Assembly (NCBI GenBank): GCA_007121455.1 | Contig: SKKN01000052.1 | Location: forward strand, 1-64,000 | Origin: Gemmatimonadota bacterium | GTDB lineage: Bacteria > Gemmatimonadota > Gemmatimonadetes > Longimicrobiales > Gaopeijiaceae | DNA length: 64,000 nucleotides | Reading direction: 5' to 3' | Part shown: piece after piece, positions 11,796-20,889 of the stretch | Numbering within the stretch: position 1 is the stretch's first letter | Layout: each line of letters opens with the position of its first letter | Notes under the pieces: model-generated | Seen by the model: only the letters and a program-made list of their open reading frames with translations | The model's database searches: none | What the model was told of the DNA's origin: nothing | Position numbers and translations under genes: made by a program

Positions 11796-12976
11796 CCGGT
11801 GGCGCGGCGGAGTCTGCACCGGGACGAGTGCTGGTGGTGATCGGCACCCGGCCCGAGGCGATCAAGATGGCGCCGGTCATCTCCGCGCTTCGCGCACACG
11901 AGAGCGGAATGGACACGCGGGTTCTATTCACCGGGCAGCATACCGACCTGGTGGACCAGGTGCTGGAGGTGTTCGACCTCGATCCGCACTGGAACCTGAA
12001 TTTGATGCGTGAAGGACAGAGCGTGTTCGACGTCGCGGAAGGATGTCTCCGCGAGCTGCGCCCGGTTCTGGAGGAGTGGAGCCCCGACCTCCTTCTCGTG
12101 CAGGGCGACACGGTCACGGTCTTCTTCGCCGCCCTCGCCGGATTCTTCCTCCAGGTTCCGGTAGGACATGTCGAAGCTGGGCTCAGAAGCGGGTCCAAGC
12201 GGGCGCCGTTTCCGGAGGAGGGCCTGCGGCGCCTGACGAGCGTCGTCGCCGATCTTCATTTCGCACCCACCGAGGGGGCGCGGGAGAACCTCATCCGGGA
12301 AGGGGTTCCGGAGCAGCGCATCTGGGTGACGGGAAACCCCGTCGTGGATGCACTTCTGGAGATCTCGAAGGAGGTCCATCCGGTGGCCGACCCGAGGGTC
12401 CAGGCGCTTCTCGACGAGCCGGACGCTCACCTGATCCTGGTCACCGCGCATCGGCGGGAGTCCTTCGGAGCGCCCCTCGAGCGGATCTTTTCCGCCGTTC
12501 GGGCGTTGGCGGACCGTGAGGGGGTGAAGATCCTCTACCCGGTGCATCCGAATCCGAATGTGGCCGGACCGGCGATCGCGGCGCTCGGAGAGCACCCCCG
12601 GATCGTTTTGACGGAGCCCCTTGGGTACCTGGATTTGGTGCGAGCGATGGCTGCATCCAGCCTCATCTTGACCGATTCCGGTGGAATCCAGGAGGAGGCC
12701 CCGACGTTCGGCGTTCCGGTGCTGGTGCTCCGCGACCTGACGGAGCGGCCCGAAGGCGTGGAGGCCGGGGTGGCCCATCTGGTGGGTTCGGACCCAGAGC
12801 GAATTCTCGCGACTGCGGACCGGCTTCTGAAGCAAAGGAAGCACGCGACGGGCGACGCATACAATCCGTACGGGGACGGGCGTGCGGGGATGCGGATCGC
12901 GACGATCGTGGCGGCGATGCTCGCCGACCCCGCGCGGATCGGACGACTCGAAGGTTCGGAGGCCCGAGAGCGATGA
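11792..12976 (+). CDS. wecB: UDP-N-acetylglucosamine 2-epimerase (non-hydrolysing)
   Basis: Interconverts UDP-GlcNAc and UDP-ManNAc for surface polysaccharides. Motifs present are GTRPEAIKMAPV at the N-terminus, FTGQHTDL, LVQGDTVTVF, VGHVEAGLRS, TAHRRES and TDSGGIQEEAPTFGVPVLVLRD, which include the substrate and catalytic residues of the family. GTG 11792 overlaps the previous stop as GTGA, giving 394 residues, close to the usual 370-390. It runs into the next glycosyltransferase by an ATGA overlap. The product suggests that ManNAc or a derivative occurs in the glycan made by this block. Confidence 0.94.
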   Translation: MTGGAAESAPGRVLVVIGTRPEAIKMAPVISALRAHESGMDTRVLFTGQHTDLVDQVLEVFDLDPHWNLNLMREGQSVFDVAEGCLRELRPVLEEWSPDLLLVQGDTVTVFFAALAGFFLQVPVGHVEAGLRSGSKRAPFPEEGLRRLTSVVADLHFAPTEGARENLIREGVPEQRIWVTGNPVVDALLEISKEVHPVADPRVQALLDEPDAHLILVTAHRRESFGAPLERIFSAVRALADREGVKILYPVHPNPNVAGPAIAALGEHPRIVLTEPLGYLDLVRAMAASSLILTDSGGIQEEAPTFGVPVLVLRDLTERPEGVEAGVAHLVGSDPERILATADRLLKQRKHATGDAYNPYGDGRAGMRIATIVAAMLADPARIGRLEGSEARER

Positions 12977-14157
12977 GAGTGCTCCTCCACTGCGTGTACT
13001 ATCCGCCGGAGCGCGGGGGCCTGGAAAGTCACGTCCATTACCTGGCCCGAGGCCTCGTCCAGAAGGGATGCGACGTTTCCGTGGTGACCTCGCGTTCGGT
13101 CCCGGGCAGCACCCCACAGGACGTGCGGGATGGGGTGGAGATCCACCGCACCTGGTTTCCCTCGCGGGGGCCGGTCGGCTGGACGGTCCACTCCTTGTGC
13201 TCGATACCGGCCACGTTGAGGGAAGCCCGCCGCGCGGACGTGATCCATGCACAGGCCTTCCCCTCGATCCTCCCGGGCTCGGTTGCACGTCGTTTCGCCG
13301 GCATCCCTCTCGTCGCGACGTTCCACACGTCGCACTTCCTGGTCCGCTCCCGGACGAAGCGGTGGGGACCTATCCTCCGCCGTATGGTGGCGGCGCCGGA
13401 TCATGCGTTCGCGGCAAGTGAGGAGATCGCACGCGTGGGCGAGGAGCTGGCGCCCGGTCACCGCGTGGAGGCCCTTCCGAACGGGGTCGACCTGGAGACG
13501 TTCCGCGTCGTCGAGCCGACGCTCCCGCGGACGCGAGGCCCGCGCCTCGTCGTCCCGCGGCGACTGGTTCGGAAGAACGGCGTCGAGTTTCTTGTCCGAT
13601 CCCTTCCCGAGCTTCGCAAAGTCTTTCCCGACCTTGAAGTGATCGTCGTGGGTGACGGGCCGGAGCGGTCGAGGCTGGAGGGTCTCGCACGTTCTCTGAA
13701 GGTCGACGATGTCCTGAGCTTCCTCGGGTTTCAGCCGCATGAGGAGATGGCGGGAATCCTCTCGTCGGCGGATGCGGCGGTGATTCCGTCCCTGATGGAA
13801 GCCACCTCCATCGCAGCGCTCGAAGCGATGGCGTGCGAGCTGCCGGTGGCGGCATCCCGGGTCGGTGGGCTCCCCGAGATCGTGAGCGAAGGCGAGACCG
13901 GGACGCTCTTCGAACCCTCGGACCCGCACGACCTGGCAACGAAGGTGGGAGCGCTCCTCTCCCGCTCCGATCGGGCGGAGCTGGGGGCCAGGGGAAGAGC
14001 TCGAGTGGTCGAGCATTGGAGCAACGACCGACTGGTGGACCGTCACCTCGAGGTCTACGAGAGGTTGCTGAGGGGCCACGAATCGTGGAAGGCTGGAGGG
14101 AGGACCGACAACGATCGGGGTCTCGAGAAAGGGATGACACGGAGCGTCGGGGGCTGA
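12973..14157 (+). CDS. GT4 family glycosyltransferase
   Basis: GT-B fold, retaining glycosyltransferase. The N-terminal Rossmann half shows YYPPERGGLESHVHYLARGL and DVIHAQAF; the C-terminal donor-binding half has LPNGVDLETF, VGDGPERSRLEGLA and the nucleotide-sugar E-x7-E region in PSLMEATSIAALEAMACELPVAAS (read in two pieces), followed by GGLPEIV. There is no signal peptide or membrane helix. Translation is coupled to wecB (ATGA) and to the next gene (TGATG). The specific sugar transferred is unknown. Confidence 0.9.
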   Translation: MRVLLHCVYYPPERGGLESHVHYLARGLVQKGCDVSVVTSRSVPGSTPQDVRDGVEIHRTWFPSRGPVGWTVHSLCSIPATLREARRADVIHAQAFPSILPGSVARRFAGIPLVATFHTSHFLVRSRTKRWGPILRRMVAAPDHAFAASEEIARVGEELAPGHRVEALPNGVDLETFRVVEPTLPRTRGPRLVVPRRLVRKNGVEFLVRSLPELRKVFPDLEVIVVGDGPERSRLEGLARSLKVDDVLSFLGFQPHEEMAGILSSADAAVIPSLMEATSIAALEAMACELPVAASRVGGLPEIVSEGETGTLFEPSDPHDLATKVGALLSRSDRAELGARGRARVVEHWSNDRLVDRHLEVYERLLRGHESWKAGGRTDNDRGLEKGMTRSVGG

Positions 14158-16661
14158 TGCCTGAAGCGGACCAGGGACAGCGGAGAGCCGGTTCGAAAGG
14201 TTCTGCGGCGAGGAGGAGGCCGCGGGCGGGAGGGACGGCAGAGGCGGAAGGTACGCTACCGCTCTGGGTGCCGGTGTTCCTCTATGCGGCGGTCACCCTG
14301 ATCCTCTTCCGGGGCTTCGTCCTTTCAGGAGAGATGCTTTTCGGGTCGGATACGTTGGCGCTCGGATACATGGCGCGCGCGTTCTTCGCCGACGTCCTCC
14401 GGGAACTCGGGACCTTTCCGCTCTGGAACCCGATGCTCTTCGGAGGAACCCCCTTCCTGGAATCGTTGGCAGGAGGAGACTCGCTCTACCCCCTTTCGGT
14501 TCTCCTTCTCCTCCTCATGGATACGCACCGGGCGCTCGGCTGGAAGCTGGTGGTGCACATATTTCTGGCGGGACTCTTCATGTTCGGGTGGATCCGCGCG
14601 CTCGGCCTCTCGCGAGCTGCGGCCTTCCTGGGAGGGCTCACCTTTCTGACCGCACCCTACATGGTCACCCTGGTCTTCCCCGGCCACGACGGAAAGATCT
14701 TCGTCACGGCCCTCACTCCTCTCCTGTTCTGGGCCACCGAGGTGGCGATCGGCCGTCGAAGCCTTCTCGCCTTCGTGGGAATGAGCCTTACGATCGCACT
14801 CGTGATCTACACGACCCACTTCCAGATGGCCTACTTCCTGTTCGGGGCTGTCGGAGCGTACGCCATTTTCCGTACGGTGCAGATCGCTCGGACCGTGGAG
14901 GGAGGGGGCCGCCCGCTGGCGCTCCGGCGCTTCGCCCTCTTCCTCGGGTTCTCGCTCCTCGGTGCAGGAGCGGCGGCCGTCCAGCTCATTCCGGCCTTCG
15001 ACTACGTGACGGAGCATTCACGGCGTGCGATGCCTGTGGAGGAAGTCACGGGGGAAGCTGCAGTGGAATGGTCGAGCTCGTGGTCGCTCCATCCGGAGGA
15101 GATCGTCTCCCTGGCAGTGCCGGAGTTCGTCGGGAACAACGCGGGTGGGGCCGCGTGGGCGTCGGAGACCTACTGGGGCCGAAACGTCTTCAAGCTGAAT
15201 CATGAGTACCTGGGGCTCGTAGCACTTCTCTTGGCGGGCGTGGCGTTCATCGGCGGGCCGCTCCGCGGGCTGCGTTGGTTCTTCGCCGGCCTCGGCACGC
15301 TCGTAGTACTCTTCACCCTGGGCACGCATACTCCGGTGTGGCGCCTCTTTTTCGAAGCGGTGCCGGGAATACGTTTGTTCCGGGCCCCCTCGATGGCGAT
15401 CTTCCTGACCGGCTTCGCCGTGGCGACACTGATGGCAGTCGGTGTCGATCATGCGCGTGCGGCGATGGTTTCGCGCGATCGTCGAGCGGCGGACCGGGTT
15501 CAGCTCTACTTTGGTGCAGCGGTCGCGTCGCTGGCCTTCCTCTTCCTCCTTTCGGTCACTGGCATCCTGCCCGACCTCTGGAGCCGGTTCATCCGGGGTC
15601 CGATGGAGGCACACGAACAGGAAGCCTTCGAGGCCGCGCGTCCATTCATCACCCGGGGCTTCCTGCTGGCCTCCCTCTTCGCGGCCGGCGTGGGATCCGT
15701 ATGGTGGGCGTTACGGAGAGAGCTCCTTCCCCCTGCGCTCGCTCTCGGACTCGTCGCCGTCCTCATCGCCCTCGACCAGGGGAGAGTTAACGAGCCCTTC
15801 ATCCAGATCCAGGAGTACGCGGCCTTCGCCGCTCCCGACGCGAACATCCAGTTCCTCGAGGAGCGATGGGAGGAGGAGGGGCCGTTCCGGGTCTTCTCCA
15901 TGGTCCAGGGCGGGGAGGACGTTCGTCCGGCGATGTTCGGGATCGAGCTTGCGGCCGGGCACCACCCGAACGACCTGGGTCGGTACCGGGAGTTGATCGG
16001 GATGGAGGGGGGAGGGATGCCGGAGCATCTCGCTCAGTTCAATCCGAATGTGCTTCGGATTCTGAATGTTCGCTACGTCCTTTGGCCCGAGTTGCAGTTC
16101 GGACCGCTCCAGGGTGCCGAATCGGTAAGTCGGGTCACGCTTCCCGATGGCCGGGTCCATACCGCCGTCTACGAGTACAGTCCGCTCCCAAGGGCGTGGC
16201 TGGTCGGACGAGCCGTGGTCCTTTCGGACGATTCCGAAGCCCTCGAATACATCCTCGGTCCTCGATTCGAGCCGGAAGGAGAAGTGGTGCTCGAAGAGGC
16301 CGCTCCTGTCGAGCTCTCCGGTGATCCGGACGGGGACGTCCGTTGGCGCGAGCGGTCCTCGAATCACATGTCGCTCCAGGTTCGGAGCGATCGGCCCGGA
16401 CTCCTCGTGCTCTCGGAGAACTGGTTTCCTGCGTGGCAGGCAACTGTGGATGGCGAATCCGCTCCGGTCCTGCGGGCGAACCACACCCTCCGGGCGATAC
16501 CCGTTCCGGAAGGTGACGTCGAGGTGGAGCTCCGCTACGTCTCGCCTCTCCTACGGGGCAGCCTTGGGTTGACCGCGATCTCCCTCCTCCTGCTAGGGGG
16601 AATCGGGATCGCTGCGCGCCGGGCTGCCCGAAGGGGCGGTGCGCCCCCGCGTGAAGGCTGA
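14157..16661 (+). CDS. YfhO-like polytopic membrane protein
   Basis: 834-residue integral membrane protein with about a dozen hydrophobic segments from residue 38 to about 590, then a soluble C-terminal domain and a last helix near residue 810. The N-terminal part has the GT-C-like layout: a first helix, then a loop with GSDTLALGYMARAFFAD and PLWNPMLFGGTPFLESL, as in YfhO-family proteins, some of which glycosylate cell-wall polymers from polyprenol-linked sugars. The C-terminal RVLSENWFPAW-like region (LSENWFPAWQATVDG) is also typical. ATG 14157 shares one base with the previous stop (TGATG). The neighbouring polyprenol-phosphate sugar synthases would make its likely donor. Confidence 0.8.
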   Translation: MPEADQGQRRAGSKGSAARRRPRAGGTAEAEGTLPLWVPVFLYAAVTLILFRGFVLSGEMLFGSDTLALGYMARAFFADVLRELGTFPLWNPMLFGGTPFLESLAGGDSLYPLSVLLLLLMDTHRALGWKLVVHIFLAGLFMFGWIRALGLSRAAAFLGGLTFLTAPYMVTLVFPGHDGKIFVTALTPLLFWATEVAIGRRSLLAFVGMSLTIALVIYTTHFQMAYFLFGAVGAYAIFRTVQIARTVEGGGRPLALRRFALFLGFSLLGAGAAAVQLIPAFDYVTEHSRRAMPVEEVTGEAAVEWSSSWSLHPEEIVSLAVPEFVGNNAGGAAWASETYWGRNVFKLNHEYLGLVALLLAGVAFIGGPLRGLRWFFAGLGTLVVLFTLGTHTPVWRLFFEAVPGIRLFRAPSMAIFLTGFAVATLMAVGVDHARAAMVSRDRRAADRVQLYFGAAVASLAFLFLLSVTGILPDLWSRFIRGPMEAHEQEAFEAARPFITRGFLLASLFAAGVGSVWWALRRELLPPALALGLVAVLIALDQGRVNEPFIQIQEYAAFAAPDANIQFLEERWEEEGPFRVFSMVQGGEDVRPAMFGIELAAGHHPNDLGRYRELIGMEGGGMPEHLAQFNPNVLRILNVRYVLWPELQFGPLQGAESVSRVTLPDGRVHTAVYEYSPLPRAWLVGRAVVLSDDSEALEYILGPRFEPEGEVVLEEAAPVELSGDPDGDVRWRERSSNHMSLQVRSDRPGLLVLSENWFPAWQATVDGESAPVLRANHTLRAIPVPEGDVEVELRYVSPLLRGSLGLTAISLLLLGGIGIAARRAARRGGAPPREG

Positions 16662-17706
16662 GCCGTTCGTGGCCGCCGGGGGGGAAGGGGGCGTCCCGGC
16701 GTCTTCGGGCGATGCGACGGGCGAGGGCGAAAAGGCCGTCGCATCGCGCCGGACATCCAGAAAGCGATGGCTCCTCCGTGCGGGGCAGCTCCTCCTCACC
16801 GTCATTGTCACGGCGTTCATTCTCCAGCGCGTGGGCCTCTCTCTGGACGAGGTCCGGGTGCTCGATCCAGCCCGCTGGCGCCCCGACATGCCGCTCCTCG
16901 CCCTCGCCTCGCTCCTTCTCTTCGCAGGATATCTCCTCTCCGCCTGCTATTGGGGCCGGATGACCGTGGAGATGGGAGGCGGGGACTTCCACCTGCGGCG
17001 CGCATGCCAGATCTACTTCACTGCGAATCTCGGCCGATACGTCCCGGGAAAGGTCCTCCAGATCGCGGGGCTCGCCTTTCTCGCCGGACGTGCCGGCGTC
17101 TCGTCATCAATCGCGCTGGCGGCCGCGGTGGTGGGACAGGGCCTCACCCTCATGGGGGCGGCCCTGGTGGGGTTGCTCGCGTTTCGGACGCTCGATGGAA
17201 TGGATGCGGAGGCGTGGGGACCGTTCGGTTTCGTGGTGGCGCTGGGTGCGCTGGTCATCCTCGTGGTCGTGAGCGTGCCTTCACTCTTTCGCGGATCCAT
17301 CGAACTTGTGAGCAGGGCCCTCCAGACCTCCGCGGTTCCGCCGCTGCGGGTACGTCCCACGTTCGGTGCTCGTTGGACCTTGCTCTATACGGCGAACTGG
17401 GTCGTCCAGGCTGCGGCCTTCTGGGTGCTTGCGGGGAGCCTCGGCGTGGAGGGAACGTTCCTGGAGATGGGACCGGCATTCGCCGCCGCCTACCTTCTGG
17501 GATACCTTGCTGTATTTGCCCCGGCCGGGATCGGGGTCAGGGAGGGGTTTCTCGTGGCCTTCCTGGAGCCGGTGACGGGTGCGGCAGCGGCTCTCGGGCT
17601 GGCGGTGATCGCACGCCTCTGGATGACGGTGGTCGAGCTTGTCCCAGCGGTATGGTTCGCAAGGTCTGAGCTCCGCGTTCGAAAGGGAAGGGGGAAGGGG
17701 GGATGA
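16639..17706 (+). CDS. lysylphosphatidylglycerol synthetase/flippase-like (UPF0104) membrane protein
   Basis: About eight predicted membrane helices with the UPF0104 signature: RACQIYFTANLGRYVPGKV in the first third and LLGYLAVFAPAGIGVREG near the end. The family includes the flippase half of MprF and many unassigned proteins encoded beside polyprenol glycosyltransferases. GTG 16639 overlaps the previous gene by 23 bases; GTG 16651 is equally possible. The 3' end overlaps the next gene as ATGA. From its position I infer transport of a lipid-linked sugar, or regulation of it; this is not shown by sequence. Confidence 0.82.
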   Translation: MRPRVKAEPFVAAGGEGGVPASSGDATGEGEKAVASRRTSRKRWLLRAGQLLLTVIVTAFILQRVGLSLDEVRVLDPARWRPDMPLLALASLLLFAGYLLSACYWGRMTVEMGGGDFHLRRACQIYFTANLGRYVPGKVLQIAGLAFLAGRAGVSSSIALAAAVVGQGLTLMGAALVGLLAFRTLDGMDAEAWGPFGFVVALGALVILVVVSVPSLFRGSIELVSRALQTSAVPPLRVRPTFGARWTLLYTANWVVQAAAFWVLAGSLGVEGTFLEMGPAFAAAYLLGYLAVFAPAGIGVREGFLVAFLEPVTGAAAALGLAVIARLWMTVVELVPAVWFARSELRVRKGRGKGG

Positions 17707-18428
17707 CGGGAGCGAGATGTCTGGTGATCGTTCCGACCTACAACGAGCGGGACAACCTCATCAGGCTCGTCCCTCAGGTTCTCGAGCAGGATCCGGGGAT
17801 CGAGGTGCTGGTTGTCGACGACGATTCTCCGGATGGAACGGGACAGGTCGCAGATGAGCTGTCGAGCGGGAATCCTCGGGTACACGTCCTTCATCGTAAG
17901 GAGAAGGAGGGCCTCGGCAAGGCGTATGTCGATGGGTTCCGCTGGGGATTGGCGCGCGAGTATGATCTCCTCTGTGAGATGGATGCAGATCTCTCCCATC
18001 CTCCCGGTCAGCTCCCACTGTTTCTTCGGACTGCTGAGGACTACGATTTGGTCGTGGGTTCCCGCTATGTCGATGGGCGGGTGACCGTGGTGAACTGGCC
18101 GATGCCGCGTCTCCTCATCAGCTACTTCGGGTGTCTGTACGCGCGAACTGTCACCGGCCTCCCGGTCCGCGACGCCACGGGCGGGTTCAACTGCTTTCGA
18201 CGGGAAGTCCTGGAAGGGATCGACCTGAGCCGGATCGAATCGAATGGATACGCATTCCAGATCGAGCTCAAGCTCCGGGCCTGGCGTCGCGGATTCCGCC
18301 TCGTCGAGGTCCCGATCGTGTTCACGGAGCGGGACACGGGTGAGTCCAAGATGTCCAAGCGGATCGTTGTGGAAGCGATATGGAAGGTTTGGAGGTTTCG
18401 CTTCCTCGATCTCGTAGGCCGACTCTGA
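17703..18428 (+). CDS. polyprenol monophosphomannose synthase-like GT2
   Basis: Soluble DPM1-type enzyme of 241 residues: VIVPTYNERDNL, VVDDDSPDGTGQV, the metal-binding EMDADLSH, VVGSRYVDGG-like (VGSRYVDG), DATGGFNCFRREVL and TERDTGESKMSK. These are the standard motifs of polyprenol-phosphate mannose or glucose synthases. It begins in the ATGA overlap with the flippase-like gene. It differs from the GT2 at 10752 by lacking C-terminal membrane helices, so the block has two polyprenol-phosphate sugar synthases, probably for different sugars. Confidence 0.88.
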   Translation: MTGARCLVIVPTYNERDNLIRLVPQVLEQDPGIEVLVVDDDSPDGTGQVADELSSGNPRVHVLHRKEKEGLGKAYVDGFRWGLAREYDLLCEMDADLSHPPGQLPLFLRTAEDYDLVVGSRYVDGRVTVVNWPMPRLLISYFGCLYARTVTGLPVRDATGGFNCFRREVLEGIDLSRIESNGYAFQIELKLRAWRRGFRLVEVPIVFTERDTGESKMSKRIVVEAIWKVWRFRFLDLVGRL

Positions 18429-18447
18429 AGGGAAGGGGGAACGCCAA

Positions 18448-19068
18448 ATGCCCTTCTGGCACTTTCTCTACCGATGCCCCGAATGCGGAAAGGACCCGGT
18501 GCTTGGAGACGAGGACGCGGTCCACTGTCCAGAATGCGCCGCGGCATTCGAAAGGGGGAAGGATGGGGCGATACGGATCCTGAGGTCCGGACATCCCCCC
18601 GAGGTGCGCACGGCGGCGTCGCTCGGACACCAGATCGAGGCGCTCGGCGGCCCGATCCCCCGCGCGGTGACCGAGAACGGAGAAGTCCAGTACAGGAGCC
18701 GGGCCGTTCTCAGGCGTGTGCTCCGCGAGGTGCCCCTTCGTTACCGCGGGAAGTTGAAGGGGTTCTTCGAGGTGCACGAGGAGCCCGAAGAGGGTCTTCT
18801 CGAGCTGTCCGACGAGACGCTTACTTTTCATCCTGGTGAGGGGAAGGAGCAGCTCCGCTGGTCCCTCATCGATCTTCGCTCGATCCAGACGAGTTCCGGA
18901 TCGGTCCAAATAACACCGCCCGAGCTGGAGGCTGCCGTCTTCTACTTCCCGGAGGATTCGCCTCGCCGGTGGGAGCAGCTTCTCTTCTACGCCGTGCGTC
19001 GCGCTCGGGAACGGGCGGAGGAGGAGGGCGGGATGGAGGAGTTGCAGTCGAGGACGCCCTCTCGATGA
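18448..19068 (+). CDS. zinc-ribbon protein with a PH/GRAM-like C-terminal region
   Basis: I do not recognise a named family. Residues 10-30 form a CxxC-x13-CxxC zinc ribbon (Cys10, 13, 27, 30). Residues about 125-195 look like a beta-rich PH/GRAM-type fold (LELSDETLTFHPG, LRWSLIDLRSIQTSSGSVQI, FPEDSPRRWEQLLFYAVRRA), a fold often found on membrane surfaces; this is my reading of the pattern, not a database match. No signal peptide or membrane helix. AAGGGGGA precedes the ATG. The stop overlaps the acyltransferase start as ATGA, so a shared role in phospholipid or lipid A modification is plausible. Confidence 0.75.
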   Translation: MPFWHFLYRCPECGKDPVLGDEDAVHCPECAAAFERGKDGAIRILRSGHPPEVRTAASLGHQIEALGGPIPRAVTENGEVQYRSRAVLRRVLREVPLRYRGKLKGFFEVHEEPEEGLLELSDETLTFHPGEGKEQLRWSLIDLRSIQTSSGSVQITPPELEAAVFYFPEDSPRRWEQLLFYAVRRARERAEEEGGMEELQSRTPSR

Positions 19069-19676
19069 GCCTCTACTACCACACGGGGCGCCTCCTCGCG
19101 CTCACCGTGGTTCCGGTGCTGGCGCGGGTTCGGGTCGAGGATGCGCATCACATTCCGGACCAGGGGCCCTTCCTGATCCTCTCGAATCACCAGAGTGCAC
19201 TCGATCCTCTCTGCATCCAGACGCGGACACGTCGCATCGTGCATTCGATGACCAAGAGCACCCAGTTCTCGAAGCCGTTCTTTCGGTGGCTCCTCCCGCG
19301 GCTCCGCGCGTTTCCAACCCGGCGGTACAAGGTCGATCCACACGCGGTCCGGGTCACACTGAGACTCCTTGGGGCGGGAGAGGGCGTCTGTATCTACGCT
19401 GAAGGCGAGCGGACATGGACCGGGGAGCTCCAACCTCTCCGAAGTGGAACGATCCGGGTCGCCTTGAAGGCCGGGGTTCCCGTGATCCCTTGTGGGATCT
19501 CAGGAGCCTTTCGTTCACGGCCGCGGTGGAGTGGGACCTTCCGGCGCACCGACGTCCTGGTCCGGTTCGGTGAGCCGATCCACTTCGGCGCCCATGACGA
19601 CCGAGCCGAGCGAGAGCGGGCCCTGCCCGGGGCTCGAGCGCGACTCGAAGGCGCATTACGGGAGCTCACCACCTGA
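19065..19676 (+). CDS. 1-acyl-glycerol-3-phosphate acyltransferase (PlsC-like)
   Basis: Lysophospholipid acyltransferase of 203 residues. Motif I is NHQSALD (the catalytic HX4D), motif II is around FPTRRYKVD, motif III is YAEGERT, and motif IV lies in GVPVIPCGISG. A short hydrophobic N-terminus suggests membrane association. ATG 19065 is in an ATGA overlap with the zinc-ribbon gene. It could make phosphatidic acid downstream of PlsY (33428) or acylate another lipid; the sequence does not decide. Confidence 0.87.
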   Translation: MSLYYHTGRLLALTVVPVLARVRVEDAHHIPDQGPFLILSNHQSALDPLCIQTRTRRIVHSMTKSTQFSKPFFRWLLPRLRAFPTRRYKVDPHAVRVTLRLLGAGEGVCIYAEGERTWTGELQPLRSGTIRVALKAGVPVIPCGISGAFRSRPRWSGTFRRTDVLVRFGEPIHFGAHDDRAERERALPGARARLEGALRELTT

Positions 19677-20190
19677 GCACCCCAAAGCAACAAAGGACCT
19701 TCATTTCACGGTAGTTTACATAATATACATTATGCGAAGTGTTGGGTCGGTGTGGAAAACCCCTCTGGAGGCGTGACAAAGGGCTGCCCCGCGGTCAGGT
19801 GCCGGCTCTCTTTGGCGATGCTGGGCTCTGGGCGAGTGTCATGAGGGCGCGGAGGCGAGGGTTGCTCGTTCTGAGTCACGCGGACCCTGGCGCGGGCCGG
19901 GCCCCACGCTCCGGCCGACCTGTTCTCCGCTCGGTACCACCGTAGCAGTCGAAAGGTCTTACAAGATTGTTGCAGGAAGCGTCTTGAGTGGCCCAGGCGC
20001 GAGGCTGGTGATCTTCTCGGCCGACAAGGGCTCTTTGGGCGGCGCCCGGGGGCTCTCCGCTGGTCAGTAGGGTCCCGCGGAGATCCTGGACGGCGTCAGC
20101 CGGTGCCTGGCAGAGTCAGGGGGGTCCGACACGGGAACTGGATTCCCGGCACCGCCGCTCTTGAAGTGGCGACGGTTCCCCGGGCGAATG
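19677..20190. other. convergent intergenic region, no gene seen
   Basis: About 510 bases between two genes that converge. No convincing reading frame on either strand; the few open stretches lack start signals and normal codon use. The first 60 bases are unusually AT-rich for this genome and hold a palindrome (19719-19734). The remainder is GC-rich with several short inverted repeats and could encode a structured RNA, but I do not recognise SRP, 6S, tmRNA or RNase P signatures. Confidence 0.5.
19719..19734. promoter_or_regulatory. AT-rich palindrome CATAAT-N4-ATTATG
   Basis: Perfect 6-bp inverted repeat with a 4-bp spacer inside an AT-rich island in otherwise GC-rich DNA. The form suits a dimeric repressor or a Fur-type site, but there is no gene starting nearby on the plus strand, so its target is unclear. 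It may instead be a remnant of lost DNA. Confidence 0.35.
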
Positions 20191-20889
20191 TCAGCTTGTA
20201 CCTGCCGTCGCCTCGAGCTCGGCCACACGCATTTCGTAGCGCGCGCGGCGCGGGTCGTCCTGCTCGAGCTCAGCCAGGATCTGACGGTAGAGTTCGGCGG
20301 CACCGAGCGCATCCTCCTGTTCCACGCGGGAACGGGCGGCTCCTTCCAGCGCGTCCTTCCGCTGGAAGCGGAGTTCGACCTGGTCCGCCAGGTCGAGATA
20401 GAGCACCTCGGCGTCGTTCCAGCGGCCGGCTTCCTCGAGTGCGGTGCCGAGGAGAAACACGGCCTGAATTCCCACTGGGTCCCGGAGCGCGCCCCGGGAC
20501 GGCTCCAGCACGTCGATCGCCTCCTCCGTCTCTCCCTCGTGCAGGTGGAGCTCCGCGAGGGTGAGCCGCGCCTCATGTGCGAAGCGGGTGTCCCCGAACC
20601 GCGTCAGGTAGTTTCTGAGCTCCTGCTTCCCTTCCTCGGGCTCCGCCATGGCGACCACCTGCTGCAGCCGCTCGAGCTCCTGTTCGGCCTCTCGTGTCTG
20701 CGTGATCTGGAGGTTCACGTAGTACACCACGCCGAGTGCCAACAGGAGCACTGCGACGCCGGCTGCGACGAGGAGCTGGGTGCGCTCCCGCGCCCACGTC
20801 GAGAGTTCCAGCACCCTCGCGAGGAACGCATCGTCGGGCTCATGCGATTGACCCGGCTTGCGGGAAGGGCTGGGGGGTTTCTTGGCCAT
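20191..20889 (-). CDS. YfgM-like membrane-anchored TPR protein
   Basis: 232 residues with a cytoplasmic N-terminus of about 38 residues, one membrane helix (about 39-58, LLVAAGVAVLLLALGVVYYV) and a periplasmic part with helical TPR-like repeats (EEGKQELRNYLTRFGDTRFA, RLTLAELHLHEGETEEAIDV, LLGTALEEAGRWNDAEVLYL). This is the layout of YfgM/ancillary SecYEG translocon subunits, which assist periplasmic chaperones. The match is by architecture only. It stands alone between two long intergenic regions. Confidence 0.7.
   Translation of the reverse strand: MAKKPPSPSRKPGQSHEPDDAFLARVLELSTWARERTQLLVAAGVAVLLLALGVVYYVNLQITQTREAEQELERLQQVVAMAEPEEGKQELRNYLTRFGDTRFAHEARLTLAELHLHEGETEEAIDVLEPSRGALRDPVGIQAVFLLGTALEEAGRWNDAEVLYLDLADQVELRFQRKDALEGAARSRVEQEDALGAAELYRQILAELEQDDPRRARYEMRVAELEATAGTS

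Noticed and set aside
19677-20190. SRP RNA, 6S RNA or tmRNA in the convergent gap
   Set aside because: The short stretch GGTCAGGTGCC recalls an SRP core but lacks the following GGAAGGAAGCAGC part; no 6S bubble or tmRNA ends seen.
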